The notes: generated by a model not told the origin, from the letters alone. Numbered from the stretch's first letter, positions 9,079-20,162 are shown. The stretch is 64,000 nucleotides of DNA from Seminavis robusta (GCA_903772945.1 CAICTM010000231.1:24290-88289), one strand, 5' to 3'. Program-made: numbers and translations.

Positions 9079-10683
9079 TCACGATGTTTTCTGCGGATGT
9101 GGAGGAGTGGAGTTGTATCCAAGGTCTACGTGGGCCGCAAAGTTTGGCATGAGGGCATTGGATTCGTAAAGGGCAGCGAGGATCTTGTCTCGGTATCGAT
9201 CGCGTATTTCCGGATAGGACACCAAGTCGGCATCGGTTCCCTTGTGTTGAAACACTCCCAACAGTGGCGATCGGTAGTGGTACAAATCCACCTGGTTGGG
9301 ATCCGTGTTGATGCTGCGGCCACCATCTCGTGCCAAGTGTACCCAGGCATCGTTGACCACCGCAGGGCGATAGAAACACTTGCGACGCCCTCCCGTGCTT
9401 CCCTTGGTTCGATTGAGTCGATAGGTAAAGTCGATGGTAAGCTGGAACTGGTCCGATGTGCTGGCATTCTCGTTCTTGTCCTGCAGTGGCTCTGTGAGTT
9501 TGTTCCGACCAAACGCCACTCCCTCCATGCATACTTGCCCCAGAGTGGCTGGATCCGAATCCTGGGCAAATGTTCGTTCGAGGTAAGCGGGAAGAGGAGC
9601 TTGGCTGTTGTTCACTAGTAGTTCAGGGTCCAGGACTGCCACGTATTCGTCCACGTCGGGAGTGTAAATCCAATCCAAGTCGTACTGTTTTGCCAAATAC
9701 AAGCATTGATTGATGGCAGCTGCTTGGAACATGCTTTCTCCACCAAATTTCAAGGTAGCGTTGGGCCGTTTGTGTTGATGCCGTGCCCATGTATAATGAT
9801 AGGGAATGTAGGTAACGTCCTGGTTGTTGTTGTGTGGTAGCTTGTGGTTGTTCCGGACGTTTTCAAATGGCTCGGATACAAAGAGCCAAAAGTGCTGCAC
9901 TCCAATGAGACGATGATATTCAATCCACTCGGGCAGTAGATCGTGCTGTCCCCAAAATCGTGTGATGCAGGCCCCAACTTTGACATGCGGCGGTGGTTTG
10001 TGTCGTCGTTCCAAATTGCTGCACTGCAAGTACGGTTCCAGATGGTACGTGGTGTTCTGGAGTAGTTCGTCATTGTCCGGCCAAAGATACTTGGGAGTGG
10101 CCATTACTTGCTGCTGCGTGTGGTTGTTGTTGTTGTTGTTGTTGTCTGATGAGTAAGTATTGGTTGGAGGTAGATCCAAGCGGAGATACACTCGGTCATT
10201 CCTAGGTTGCTTCAACCGTTTGGTAAAGACAGGTGTTGCCGTGTGGTTGTTTCCCGAAGAGTCCTGCCACATCCACTCCATCCTGTTGAGCCTGGGAGCA
10301 AAGTAGTTGCCGATGCCAGTGTCAATGGTCAATAGTATGACCAGCCAGTACCGTTGGCCCGTGGACTTGTCGTTCATGGCCCAAATCCATTCCATCCAGG
10401 GAGCCTTGGAATCCATCCATCGATCAATGTTGGCATTCTGCCACGAGTCCAAGTCCAGGCGACACTGTGTGGCGGCTGAGATATTATTGGCGGCAGCACT
10501 GTCGCTTGGTCCATCTTCTTGTCCTGTCCTTACCATCATGATTCTTCTATCGACGGCATCAATACTGCCCGAGTACTTTGCTCGTTCCAGGAAACCATTG
10601 AAGATTCGAATGTTGGCTGCGACAATGAGGACCGCGAGCAAAGCTGGCGGCGAAATGAGACGAACGGTTCGACCAAACGACAT
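9079..10683 (-). CDS. Type II membrane glycosyltransferase, GT92/DUF23-like
   Basis: Single exon, 534 aa. A short cytoplasmic N-terminus and one membrane anchor at ~10-28 (LLAVLIVAANIRIF) fit a Golgi type II enzyme. The catalytic region begins near residue 233 (VGACITRFWGQHD) and shows LPEWIEYHRLIGVQHFWLF, the pattern of GT92-type enzymes. A DVDEYV metal-binding (DxD-like) motif at ~344 follows the WIYTPD stretch. Asn-rich and Gln-rich low-complexity DNA (GTTGTTG repeats near 10117-10145) lies in the stem. The likely role is addition of a sugar to a glycan in the secretory pathway; donor and acceptor cannot be read from sequence. A related fold (PF13704) is the main alternative. Confidence 0.75.
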   Translation of the reverse strand: MSFGRTVRLISPPALLAVLIVAANIRIFNGFLERAKYSGSIDAVDRRIMMVRTGQEDGPSDSAAANNISAATQCRLDLDSWQNANIDRWMDSKAPWMEWIWAMNDKSTGQRYWLVILLTIDTGIGNYFAPRLNRMEWMWQDSSGNNHTATPVFTKRLKQPRNDRVYLRLDLPPTNTYSSDNNNNNNNHTQQQVMATPKYLWPDNDELLQNTTYHLEPYLQCSNLERRHKPPPHVKVGACITRFWGQHDLLPEWIEYHRLIGVQHFWLFVSEPFENVRNNHKLPHNNNQDVTYIPYHYTWARHQHKRPNATLKFGGESMFQAAAINQCLYLAKQYDLDWIYTPDVDEYVAVLDPELLVNNSQAPLPAYLERTFAQDSDPATLGQVCMEGVAFGRNKLTEPLQDKNENASTSDQFQLTIDFTYRLNRTKGSTGGRRKCFYRPAVVNDAWVHLARDGGRSINTDPNQVDLYHYRSPLLGVFQHKGTDADLVSYPEIRDRYRDKILAALYESNALMPNFAAHVDLGYNSTPPHPQKTS

Positions 10684-11035
10684 GGTTCCAAGTCAGAAGT
10701 CAAGTAGTAATGATGGATTCGACTCGGATCCATTGAGGCCGAGAGGTTGTGAAGACAACATGAAACTCTTGTGCAAAGCATGTGGAGGCCTCACACGTGA
10801 ATAATATCATCGAGCGATCGATCGAGCTGTCCGAGACGCCTTCTTAATGATGGCAAAAATGACCCCAAAAAGAGAGCAATGGTGCCGTACATCTATCTCG
10901 ATATCTCGTTAGTTGGCTTCCGTGGATAACCTCCCTAATGGTACCGATACTCTACGCCTGTAAACCCCCTTATTACAGCTTGTCGGCTAAAACAGGTTAC
11001 AGTAAGAAGTAGGAATACTATGACCAAAGCAATCA
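10684..11035. other. Intergenic 5' flank of glycosyltransferase gene
   Basis: No coding frame of note. Short tracts of ATCGATCGATCGA near 10812 are the only pattern. Confidence 0.35.
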
Positions 11036-11517
11036 CCTCGTCGATAAGATACTTCTGTTGTGCAAACCTAACTTCTTCATCAACAGCAATGACTGTCCAC
11101 TGAGTCCAATCTCATTATCTTTCATATCTTTTAGCCACTAGCTAGCAGCTATTGTCACATACCCTATGACTAACCATGTCCTCAGACAGTGAGGAGCCAC
11201 CACCAAAGCACAAGAAGGCAAAGGTCCAAAGCCAAAATTGAGCGAGGAAACCAAGGATGTTGTGGGATAGGGGGATCTGGAGGACTTGGATGTAGATGGT
11301 GATGTGGAAGATAGTGGGTACCAGCTGCCCTCACTCTTCACATAGAAGTAGTATTAACTTAGGATTTGAGACGTTGGTACTCGTAGCTTATCTTATTGGT
11401 TTGGGAAATCTGAGTGTCTAGCTAGCTAAATACAGTAGGTTATCTTTTAAAAGACTTCTGAAAATCTGAGTGCTATGAAATTTAAACGTACTTATCTTAA
11501 TAAAAGTATGAGTGAGG
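11036..11517 (+). mobile_element. Dispersed ~490-bp repeat family, copy 1
   Basis: One of three related copies in this window (others at 27110-27591 and 43068-43568). It starts with CCTCGTCGATAAGATA and ends with CTTATCTTA...GTATGAGTGAGG, which are imperfect inverted repeats of each other. Inside is a small acidic/lysine frame beginning MSSDSEEPPPKHKKAKVQ that stops early; other frames continue with protein-like text (LDVDGDVEDSGYQLPSL). It looks like a non-autonomous element or an amplified relic gene. Confidence 0.6.
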
Positions 11518-12816
11518 AGTGTAGATTGTACTAAAAACTATCAGGTCGGGACGCTGGGACCTGTCTACCAGTTCACTTGGAGCAGCTCTTGTACGTACAT
11601 GTACAATTATTGTAGCTGACACGCGACGCCTGGTTGACACTTTTTCACTCGAAAGGGATCGAATCGAGTCAGTCGAGTCGAGTCACAGTACTTCTCCAAT
11701 CGCGGCCACATGTCGTGGCGCCACACGTACACCACTGCCACCCGCATTCTACCGTACTAGTACTATGAGTAGTGGCGGAAGACATGGGCATTTCAACTCT
11801 GGCCCTCTAGCTAGCTAGTTGGACTGTCATCTACATACGGCTACACCTCATTGTGCCGTGTTGGAACGATAGTCCTAGAGTTGGGGAAAAGTGTGGGATT
11901 GGTGCGATCTAGTGCATCCAAAGCTGTTGGAACCCAAACACTGAACTGAGCGGCCAGCCAGCCAGGGTGGGTATCTCGCGAAGAGGCAACATTGTCATCT
12001 TCCTTGGTCGGCTGCTCGGAGCAGCTTGCTCTGGATTGGCTCTTGCTGGTTTTTCTCGCCTTTGCAGTAGTAGGTATCCCTAGCTCTGCCGGTACCGGTA
12101 TCTCGCAGTGGCAGTCTAAGCCAGGAGCATGCGCGAGTCCCCTACATTGCTACCCATGCATTAGTCTAGCTAGCTAGTATTAATGGTGTACTGGTATGTC
12201 GTTCTCTTTGCATTCGCCCATCGTAGCCGAGAGCAGAACAATCCGGCTGTCCCTTGCCATCACGAACCAACTCCACGGCAAGAATCAACACCGGTACATT
12301 GGCCAAACTAGCAAGGATTGCAAAAGATCTCTCCATTAGCAGTTGATTTGAGTTGGCCACGACTTCATGACATGTTCCGAAGGAAGCAATCGTACGAAGT
12401 GTTAGGTCTTGGTTGGGAGGGGTTTTGATGGTTTCCGTGAGGTGCGGCTTGTGTTACTTTATTACGGGACCGCCGCCAACAGCAAGACTGCGCTAGATCG
12501 ACGAGGACCTTCCCACTTTGTGAAGGGAGCCCGCCCTGATTTCTTTCATCTCTGCAAGTGCTCTCCTACATTGTTTGTCCCTTTGACTTACAAGAATGTG
12601 CTCGGCCGGAAGCAAGATTCCAACTTGAATCGGAAGTGCACGTCACACCGACATCATCAATTTAAGTTTTTGGCAACCCGTTGGAGGCGCAGCCAAACGA
12701 CACAGAAAAAGGGCTCACAAATCAGCACGAACCAGCGGAGGAAAAAGGACACCAAAACCGTTGCACCGCAAACTCTTTCATACTTTACACAAAACAAAAA
12801 ACAAAAACAAAACAAA
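11518..12816. other. Intergenic, 1.3 kb, no gene seen
   Basis: AT/GC-mixed sequence with repeated GAGTC/GTCGA tracts (11660-11690) and long CTAGCTAG runs (near 11807 and 12165). A frame from 12409 stays open into the next gene, but its composition is not protein-like. It probably includes the promoter and A/C-rich 5' leader (12780-12816) of the secreted protein gene. Confidence 0.4.
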
Positions 12817-14198
12817 ATGATGATCAAGATTAACTCGCTCCTACTACTCGGGTCTCTCCTTGTCGGCTCTACCGCTGCTGCGGGGGTCAAAGGAATGCAC
12901 TCTCCTCCAAGCACTCGAGGCAGACAATTGAAGAAGAAATTCGGAGGCCCCAACGCGCGAGACTGTGAATTCTGTAAGTGGAATGACTGTGTTGGGTGTT
13001 GTAATGCTTTGCTTTGCTTGTTGTCTTTGTCAAACTCATCGATTTTTTCTGTGTCTAATGAATTTCCACAGCCGACAAGAAAGATACGGTGGAGTTTGAA
13101 TGCCGCTCCAAGATTGGTGGTCCCACCAAAGGCAAGGATTCGAAGGATTCGACTGACGACGGAGCCACAGCCCGTGGTATTTCGATTGTGCCCGACTTGG
13201 AAATCAAAGACAAAATCAAGTATCAGGTCAAGACCACCCGAGATGGGATTCGCGTCAAGTTGGAATACAAGAACGAAGTCAATGGCCAAGACAATTCGCC
13301 TAGCATTCCGGTGCTAGATGGAGAGGAAGACCCAGTCGCAATTTCCAGAACCGAGACGGAAACCAAAACCAAATTTGAACTCAATTTCATGAGTCTGGTG
13401 GAATATGTCAAGGGGAACGATACCGACGTAGAGAGTGAAACAGAAGCCTACAACTGGGACTCGGATGAAATTCTACAAACCATTCCCTTGACTCGTTGGG
13501 ATGATATCTCTGATGTCATGAATGACGATGTGGGAGTTGTTTCTTACTTTACAGCTACTTCGGAAGCATTGGGCGACGATGGAGGAGTCGTCACCTTTAA
13601 TTTTACCATTGCACGTGCTGATCAGGGAGACCACATCAGTGCCAACAGCATGAAGATTGATGTTCGCATTGTCGACTTTCCTTGGCTACAAACGGACTCC
13701 TCCTACATTGCCTTGATGAGCACCTTTGAATCCCAAAAGAAGGTCAAGGTCAAGTACGATGAAAAAGCCAAAGTTTCCGAGGGAGGAAGGGCCAAACGGG
13801 CAAAGGACATTTCCATCTCTTTCAATGATGAAGATTTGGAAGACACCTTGGGTTTTACTGCCTATGGACAATACACATGGGAAGAGGATGCCAAGGTCAG
13901 CAGATCTATGACGGAACTAGACACAATGACGTCACGACAAGGCACGGAGAATATGACTGAAACGATGGAAGACACGGACACAATTCAGGTCGTTGCTACG
14001 TCTCCTACTGATGTTGGCACTGAAACATACCAGAGCATTGCCTATTCATTTGTGGGATCCGAAGCTCAAGGCGCTGCTGACATCTTTTGGGACCCTACAA
14101 CTGGAATTTCCTACGAAACCTCTTCTGCTTTGGGAGGAATGGCTCGATTGGTGGGTGCTGGGCTCGTTGGAACCATTACGCTACTAGCAGCATGGTAA
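12817..14198 (+). CDS. Secreted, possibly GPI-anchored protein of unknown function
   Basis: Exons 12817..12973 and 13072..14198 (427 aa); donor CT|GTAAGT and acceptor TTTCCACAG give a phase-1 intron of 98 bp. The N-terminus is a classic signal peptide (LLLLGSLLVGSTAAAG). The mature protein is acidic and rich in Thr/Glu/Lys with no recognised domain; beta-rich repeats are suggested by alternating polar and hydrophobic residues. It ends in a short hydrophobic segment (LVGAGLVGTITLLAAW) with no basic tail, as in GPI-anchor signals. The A/C-rich leader just before ATG (AAACAAAAACAAAACAAA) is a good start context. Likely on the cell surface. No family recognised. Confidence 0.8.
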
Positions 14199-14983
14199 AG
14201 AAGGGGTTCGTACCGGTATGCAAGAAGGTCCAGTCCCCTGATGATGTGTATAGATTGATACATCTCGGTGGTACCGGGAGGTAGAAGCCTGTGCCATTCT
14301 TATGCCTGGTTCCCCAAGTCCGTGAGTTTGTGGACGAAACCAATGCAATTGCATCCATTCCTACATTTTAGTATAATGTATTGTAGATATTTTAAAAAGG
14401 AGGTTGCCGCAAACAATCAGAAGTGTAGCATAGCACCCGTTTGTAGCCAATGACCGCCATCAGCTATGACACCAACTTTTTTTTTTGGATCTATAGGAGG
14501 ATGGCTACCACGAAACTCAACCTCCTGCATGCCGGTAGGTCCTTTCGACTCCTTTCAGATGGCAGCTCCAGCCAAAGAAGCAGCTTCGTGCCTCATCCCA
14601 GTGCATGTACATGTACTAGTAGTGACAGAAGCGAAGGTGGACCACTTCCGCCATCACGTAAAAGAGAAGCTTTTGGCAGCCCAAGTTCCAGTGAGCTACA
14701 CAAGGAACAAATCCACATACAATGCACGCGGGGCTGCTCCATGGGATTAGAGGCTCTGGTTGTGCGGTAATCGAAGCCTTAGCATTTTGCTGGTGTCAAA
14801 AAAATGCGAAGCATCCTTCCTCCGGAAGCAAACGACACAGTTGAGAACACAGCCATTGCGAACGCCGCTCATCGGTTCACTCAGCTTGCAACTCACCCTT
14901 CGGAGCTCACAAAATCAAGAGCTTTCAAGTCAAGGTCCTCAGTCATCGTTTTTAAAAGATCCAAAGCAAAAAACAACACAACC
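14199..14983. other. Intergenic, no gene seen
   Basis: Frames at 14450-14770 are short and not protein-like. The stretch 14804-14983 is open in frame with the next gene but looks like 5' UTR. Confidence 0.35.
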
Positions 14984-15616
14984 ATGTCCTCCTCCCATCG
15001 CACCTTGGGGCAAAAGATCATGCACTTCCTCTTCCACTCGCCAACAGAGAGTGATTTGGGCCTGCCTCCTCCGAAGGAGCATCTGACAAAGTCACAAGCT
15101 ATGGAGAAAATTGAATACGCTTGGGACCATCCCTTGCATCCTCAGAAGAAAGAAGAAAGTCCAAAGGAATCCGAGCATCATGAACATCATGAGCATAACC
15201 ACAAGACTATGGGACAGAAGATTTCGCACCTCCTTTTCGATGTGCCCCATGACAGCGACTTGGGTGTTCCTCCTCCGAAGAAACAAATGTCTAAAGAGGA
15301 GGCCCTGAAGTTAATTGAGTATGCTTGGGACCATCCAATGCACCCTCAGAAAGATGAGCATCCCAAGAAGGCTAAGAATGTTGAACATGAAAAACATCAC
15401 CACGAGGACAGCCACGAGGACAGCCACGAGGACAGCCACGAGGACAGCCACGAGACCTTGGGACAAAGGGTGTCCCACTATTTGTTCGATGCCCCTCATG
15501 ACAGCGATCTTGGTCTCCCTCCTCCGAAGCAACAGCTTTCAAAGGAAGAAGCTCTCAAAGCAATTGACCATGCCTGGGAGCACCCTTTCAACCCCAAAGC
15601 TGTGGCACAGCACTAG
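14984..15616 (+). CDS. Protein with three tandem ~60-aa repeats (GQKI-DSDLG-PPPK-AWDHP)
   Basis: 210 aa, single exon; the start is chosen at the ATG in ACAACACAACCATGTCC, which begins right at repeat 1. Each repeat has the pattern T-x-G-Q-K/R-x-x-H-x-L-F-D/H-x-P-x-D/E-S-D-L-G-x-P-P-P-K, then SKEEAL-K-x-IEYAWDHP. Repeats start near residues 6, 78 and 149. The linkers are His/Glu-rich; the second contains four units of the 12-bp repeat GAGGACAGCCAC (15404-15454, HEDS repeats). No signal peptide or membrane segment. Function unknown. His/Asp linkers could bind metal (inference). An alternative upstream ATG at 14804 would add 60 residues of unlike composition. Confidence 0.75.
   Translation: MSSSHRTLGQKIMHFLFHSPTESDLGLPPPKEHLTKSQAMEKIEYAWDHPLHPQKKEESPKESEHHEHHEHNHKTMGQKISHLLFDVPHDSDLGVPPPKKQMSKEEALKLIEYAWDHPMHPQKDEHPKKAKNVEHEKHHHEDSHEDSHEDSHEDSHETLGQRVSHYLFDAPHDSDLGLPPPKQQLSKEEALKAIDHAWEHPFNPKAVAQH
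15404..15454 (+). repeat. 12-bp coding minisatellite (HEDS)
   Basis: GAGGACAGCCAC is repeated four times in perfect tandem inside the second linker of the triple-repeat protein. Copy number is expected to vary between strains. Confidence 0.9.
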
Positions 15617-16092
15617 TCAAGCAAGACCATGCAAGAGGCGAGAGTGCAAATGGCACGTACGATGCTTCGCTGGGGTGTCCTCAGATGAAATTGTGCGCAT
15701 GTTTGACTTCCTTCTGTGATGATGTTGTGAAATTGATACTAGTACTTGTATGTACCATAGTAACACTACTAGCAATCAAAACTATCCTCTTCCCCTAAGC
15801 TTGACCCAATACTAGCTAGCTTCGTGCACTCCGATGTAGCCAGCTAGCCAACGAAAGCAGATTTGGCTGGTGGAAGCATCGAATTTCGATTAGTGCCAAT
15901 TGACCATTAGATTCTGAAGTAGGTCATCAGTCTTGGGGAGGGGCTCTGGATCAGACCGTTTCACAAGCACACTTCTTATCCAGGGGTGCATGTGGCAGTG
16001 ACTGACTATGGCCACCAGAGGAAATTTGACATTTCTTATTTCATTCCTGTTTCAATAGCTGGGAGGCACCCGCTCTAGTCAAGCTGAACTGG
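15617..16092. other. Convergent 3' flanks, no gene seen
   Basis: Between the triple-repeat gene (plus) and the MscS-type gene (minus). Only CTAGCTAG-type tracts stand out. Confidence 0.35.
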
Positions 16093-17959
16093 CTAGCTGG
16101 ATGGGGGATACCCCGCCTTCTTTGTCAGAGACTCAGAGGGCATGAGATCCTCCAGCAAGGTATCCACAGTTGCGGGGTCCGGTGGATCATCCTCACGCAA
16201 TGGTTCGCCCTGCTGTTCTCTCGCTCCTCCTCCAACTCCACCGCCACTGTAAGAGTCACCGTTGGCACATCCAGGAGGATACCATATTCTCATCTCCACG
16301 GGAAGAATGCAAATGTCCAAACGTTTGGCTGCTCCCGCTACCGCCACCAAAAACTCGGCCCGTAGTTGATTGGCATCGTATTTCATGACAGGATAAAAAA
16401 TGACCTCCAACGCCTGTCCTTCAGATCGCATCTTGGCCACACTCTTGATGTAGTTTTCCTTGTCAATCCCCGGATGGGCATCAATCCATCGCTTGAGAAA
16501 GGATGCCAACTGTGCCAAGGGCACGGCAGCGTCTACTAGTCCCAATTGGACATGAAGGCAAAAATGACACGTCTTGGTCGGTCGTCGTGACCAATTGGTC
16601 AAAACCAAATCCCGGAATTCCGAATGGGGGATGTGAACCTGTTTTCGAGTAAAGTCACGTACCACGACATGGCCCAAGGTGATGCCTTCCACAAAGCCTG
16701 TGATGAACTGAGATAAGTCATATGAAACAGCAAATAGTACATGGCATGCAAGGGTGTGAGAGAAGTCGAGGCAGACAATTGGGAGTAAATGTATGTGTCT
16801 TACGCACTTCTTTGGGGTCATTCCCTGGCTTGAACCCCGGTCTTGTGACGGAAATGATTTCTCCGACATGAATGCTATTGCTGAGTACCAGTGGTACCAG
16901 ACTGCCCACGGCTTCGCCAAGATGGAGGGCGGTCAAGACAACGGTAAAAAGGACGGAAAGGCCCACTACCACAATGTTTTCATAGAGGTCCACCCCGATA
17001 AAGTACAAGAGCAGCAAAAAGAGACCAACAAATTCTCCCAACAAGACGTAAATGCCAAGGACATTGGCCAAGACTCGGGCAGGACTGTGAGGATGTCGAC
17101 TGTGAATGCCACCGGGAATGCCATGAATGACGTCCACTTCCAAATCTTGAAACGAGGAGCTGTAGGAAACGATGGATCGTAGCTTGGAGAGCTTTTGATT
17201 GTTTTGAAGAATATTTTCGACACGATCCGCATACCCATGGGCTCCATCATGAAGACCTTCGAGGAAGGAGATCCATCCCACCAGGAGGGTGAATCCCATG
17301 GACAGATTCAACAATCGGATTGTATTTTCTTGAAACTCTTCCCTGATGACGGTGCTGGCTATCAGTTTGAGATAGGTAATTATAATGATGATTGTCAATA
17401 ATCCAGCAGCCCAATTGATTTGGAACATGCTTTTCCAGACATTGGGGTTTTCCGGTTGAATGATTTGTTGTCTTTTTGGTCTTTTACTCAGTCGAAGAGC
17501 GCTAGAACCACCAGCGTTCTTTTTCTCATTCTCATCTTCACCGTCACGATCTCGATGTCGGTGGCCATTCAAGAGGATCACGGCGTGGACAGAAACATGA
17601 AAGAACGCCCAGTTTAAGAACATGAACATGGGCGGCATGGCAAAGGCCGCACGGACCAGACTGTACTTCATATCATCGGTGAGACCTTGGAAGAGTCCAA
17701 CGTTGTTGCTCTGGCGAAAAATAAATTCCGGCACAACGATACTCAAGAAGAATAGGACGAGAGTAATGGTCAAAGGTCCCAAGCCCACCAAACCTTGTCG
17801 TTGTTCCGTCGCTTGGTCGTTCTGAAGATGTTCTTCAAAGACGACATCGGGAAAATTGGCGCCCAAGGGTAAGAGTCTCGCTGTTTCTTCCTTGCTTGGT
17901 GGTTCTTCATGGTCAAAAATCTCTTCATGCTCCTCGCGTTTGCTATCAGTCTTGATCAT
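16093..17959 (-). CDS. MscS-family mechanosensitive ion channel
   Basis: Exons (minus) 17959..16804 and 16697..16093, 586 aa. The N-terminal ~60 residues are acidic. Membrane segments occur near residues 62-82, 105-130, 175-200, 215-235 and 300-345. Exon 2 carries the beta domain hallmark of MscS: GFVEGITLGHVVVRD, VHIPHSEF, then LTNWSRRP, followed by a soluble alpha/beta domain. The product should be a channel that opens under membrane tension; organellar or plasma membrane location is not clear. The junction is ambiguous: GTGC|GTAAGA joined to ACAG|GC reads KEVRFVEGI, while GAA|GTGCGT joined to CAG|TTC reads KEFITGFVEGI. I prefer the first donor. Confidence 0.85.
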
Positions 17960-18360
17960 GGTGACTACAGAACATCTTGCTTTGCTGCCGCCTTCTTCAG
18001 CACGGTCGGTTCGGGGGAACGAGTGTACTAGCTAATGTAAGGCCGGTGGCCGTGCAGTCAAGAACGGAAGAGAAAGATCGTTGGATCTTTTCGAATGATC
18101 ACTCGAAGACGAACACCTCCCCACCTTTAGAAACCCTCCGATGTAAATAATAAAGCCAGCAGGCTGGCAGTCGAGGCTCGGTTTGAATTACCGAACTAGA
18201 ACCCCGTTTGTCGTGGTAATCTGGATCCTCGACTGGGTGGAGCGCATGAGTGTCTGATGGGGAACAAAATTTTGGCTACAGTATCAACCATTCAGTTCTT
18301 CGATCCCTGTGCAGAGAGCTCACAAAACAAACAACAAACAAATAACACTGGTATCATAAC
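17960..18360. promoter_or_regulatory. Shared upstream region of divergent MscS and TMEM43-like genes
   Basis: The two start codons face away from each other across 401 bp, so this probably holds both promoters. An A/C-rich leader (AAAACAAACAACAAACAAAT) precedes the plus-strand start. No specific factor site can be assigned. Confidence 0.45.
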
Positions 18361-19905
18361 ATGCGATCGTTGAACTCATCTTTTATTGGAAAATCTGTGG
18401 CGGTCTGGCCGGTCTTCCTGGCATTGGTGCAGGCTTACGAACGAGACGACGATGATAAGAGATGCCTCGAGAGCGACGGCTGCCGTATGACGGTCGGGTT
18501 CTTCTTGCTTCTTGTGTTACCACTGTTGATATGCTGGAATGAGCACACACATACACGCCTAGCCAAACTGTACAAGGTTGCCAAGCAGCACATTCGCAAC
18601 ATCACTGCACCACCAGGAAACGGATACGAATTTGATGCACCCGTCCCACCATTCGTTTCAGACGGTGAATTCGTCTGTTGCTCTGGACTGCTTGGAGGGG
18701 CTGAACTTTTGCAGGATAACTTGTTCCCCACCATCAAGGTGGAAAGCGCCTTGTTGTTGAAACGAGAGATAGAAATCTATCAGTACCGGGAATACAAAAG
18801 CGACAATAGTACAATGGAGATCGAGGAGGTGTGGTCTTCAAAGCCTCTTCCTGACCCCCGAAAGCACAAGGACAAGAAGAATCCAGTGGGAAACTGGAAC
18901 ATTTTCTCAGCTTCTGAAACGGTGGACACAGGCGACACTTTTCAGGGCGAAAAGATCGAGTTTGGTGACAATTTGGTCGTACAAAGGGCTTCCAACCCTG
19001 TTCTCGAGGCCCCGCTCCCTCTGTCCGTTCCCACGGCCCTCGTTGACGAAGCCTTCTTTCCGACACGCAATGTCTATCGGCTTCGAGAGTTTGGGCGGTT
19101 GAAAGACTTTCAGGGCACCTGGCAAGAAAAGTTTGTTCCAGCTGGTCCTGTCACCGTAAATAAGGAGACATACGGCAACCTTGTGTTCCCTCCGGAGTGC
19201 TTTGCAATGGGCAAGTACGTTTACGACGGAGATCCAGACACTGTGGGCACCATTCGCATGAGCTGGGCTTATGCCTTGCCTCAAGACATGACCGTGGCAG
19301 CAGAACTTGTGGAACCGGGACGGGAGTGCTTGGCAAGCTACGGTTGCAAACTCCATCGTATGAACCGGGGCGGACTTCTCGGCGTGCTTGGCAAGGTTGG
19401 TACCATAAAGAAGGAACTATTGGAGGGAGAAAGTGCGCCGCTCATGTCGAAGTCAGACATGCACACAAATTTCGACATGTGGACTCTGACTCCATTTCAA
19501 GTCACGGGCACATCTGTTGCTGCTTGCGGAGAGGAAAAGTTCTTGGGCCAGCTTTGGATGATTGCACCAGGCCTGATGAACGCACAACAGCTTTTTTCGC
19601 GAGCGAGTTGGGCCAACGACAAGTCGTTGTTCGCTTACCGAGCCCTTACTCATGTCTTGTTGTATGTGGGGTGGATGCTGATCTTGTCGACGCCTGTGAG
19701 GATGGTCTTTGGGACTGGAGTAGTTGCGTCGGTCCTCTCTGCTGGGTTAATGGTCGTGGGCTTTGTTCTGGCGACCTCTTGCTGGGTGACCGTATCAGCT
19801 CTAGCCTGTTGCACGGCACGTCCCTTGCGTTCCACTCTTCTGGTCGCCACGGTTCTTGTGTTTCTTTACGTTTCTGGAAAGCACCATGTGACCGCTTCGG
19901 AATAG
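18361..19905 (+). CDS. TMEM43 (LUMA) family membrane protein, copy 1
   Basis: 514 aa, single exon. An N-terminal membrane segment (VGFFLLLVLPLLICWNEH, ~45-62) is followed by the family's N-E-x-R-like start of the lumenal domain. A long lumenal domain has the typical elements DGEFVCCSG, LLLKREIEIYQYREY and a W-x-x-x-F repeat, and the C-terminus has about four membrane segments (~435-508). TMEM43 proteins sit in the endoplasmic reticulum and inner nuclear membrane (known of the family). The similarity is to domain layout and motifs and is moderate. A second member lies at 25215-26795 on the other strand. Confidence 0.7.
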   Translation: MRSLNSSFIGKSVAVWPVFLALVQAYERDDDDKRCLESDGCRMTVGFFLLLVLPLLICWNEHTHTRLAKLYKVAKQHIRNITAPPGNGYEFDAPVPPFVSDGEFVCCSGLLGGAELLQDNLFPTIKVESALLLKREIEIYQYREYKSDNSTMEIEEVWSSKPLPDPRKHKDKKNPVGNWNIFSASETVDTGDTFQGEKIEFGDNLVVQRASNPVLEAPLPLSVPTALVDEAFFPTRNVYRLREFGRLKDFQGTWQEKFVPAGPVTVNKETYGNLVFPPECFAMGKYVYDGDPDTVGTIRMSWAYALPQDMTVAAELVEPGRECLASYGCKLHRMNRGGLLGVLGKVGTIKKELLEGESAPLMSKSDMHTNFDMWTLTPFQVTGTSVAACGEEKFLGQLWMIAPGLMNAQQLFSRASWANDKSLFAYRALTHVLLYVGWMLILSTPVRMVFGTGVVASVLSAGLMVVGFVLATSCWVTVSALACCTARPLRSTLLVATVLVFLYVSGKHHVTASE

Positions 19906-20162
19906 CAGGAAAAGGTCTCATTATCATTCATTAGCTAGGAATGTCCTGGTAGTTGTATTAGCTGTTATAACCACCATTGATTTTTGCTTGGGTTTGTCTA
20001 TAATGCACAGGCTGCATGTCGTTGCCGCGCAGAAACATGAAACAACCAACTATGTATTCCAAAACCATCCCTTCCGTTTTGAATAGCACAAGCCAACCAT
20101 CCCAAGCAAAAAAGCTGACAAACTAGTTGGTCGAGCAGTACATGTATGTCGTGGCCAATTAA
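19906..20162. other. Convergent 3' flanks
   Basis: Short gap with no additional feature. Confidence 0.35.

Noticed and set aside
12409-12816. In-frame 5' extension of the secreted protein gene
   Set aside because: It would bury the clear signal peptide inside the protein, and the A/C-rich tract before 12817 looks like a 5' UTR.
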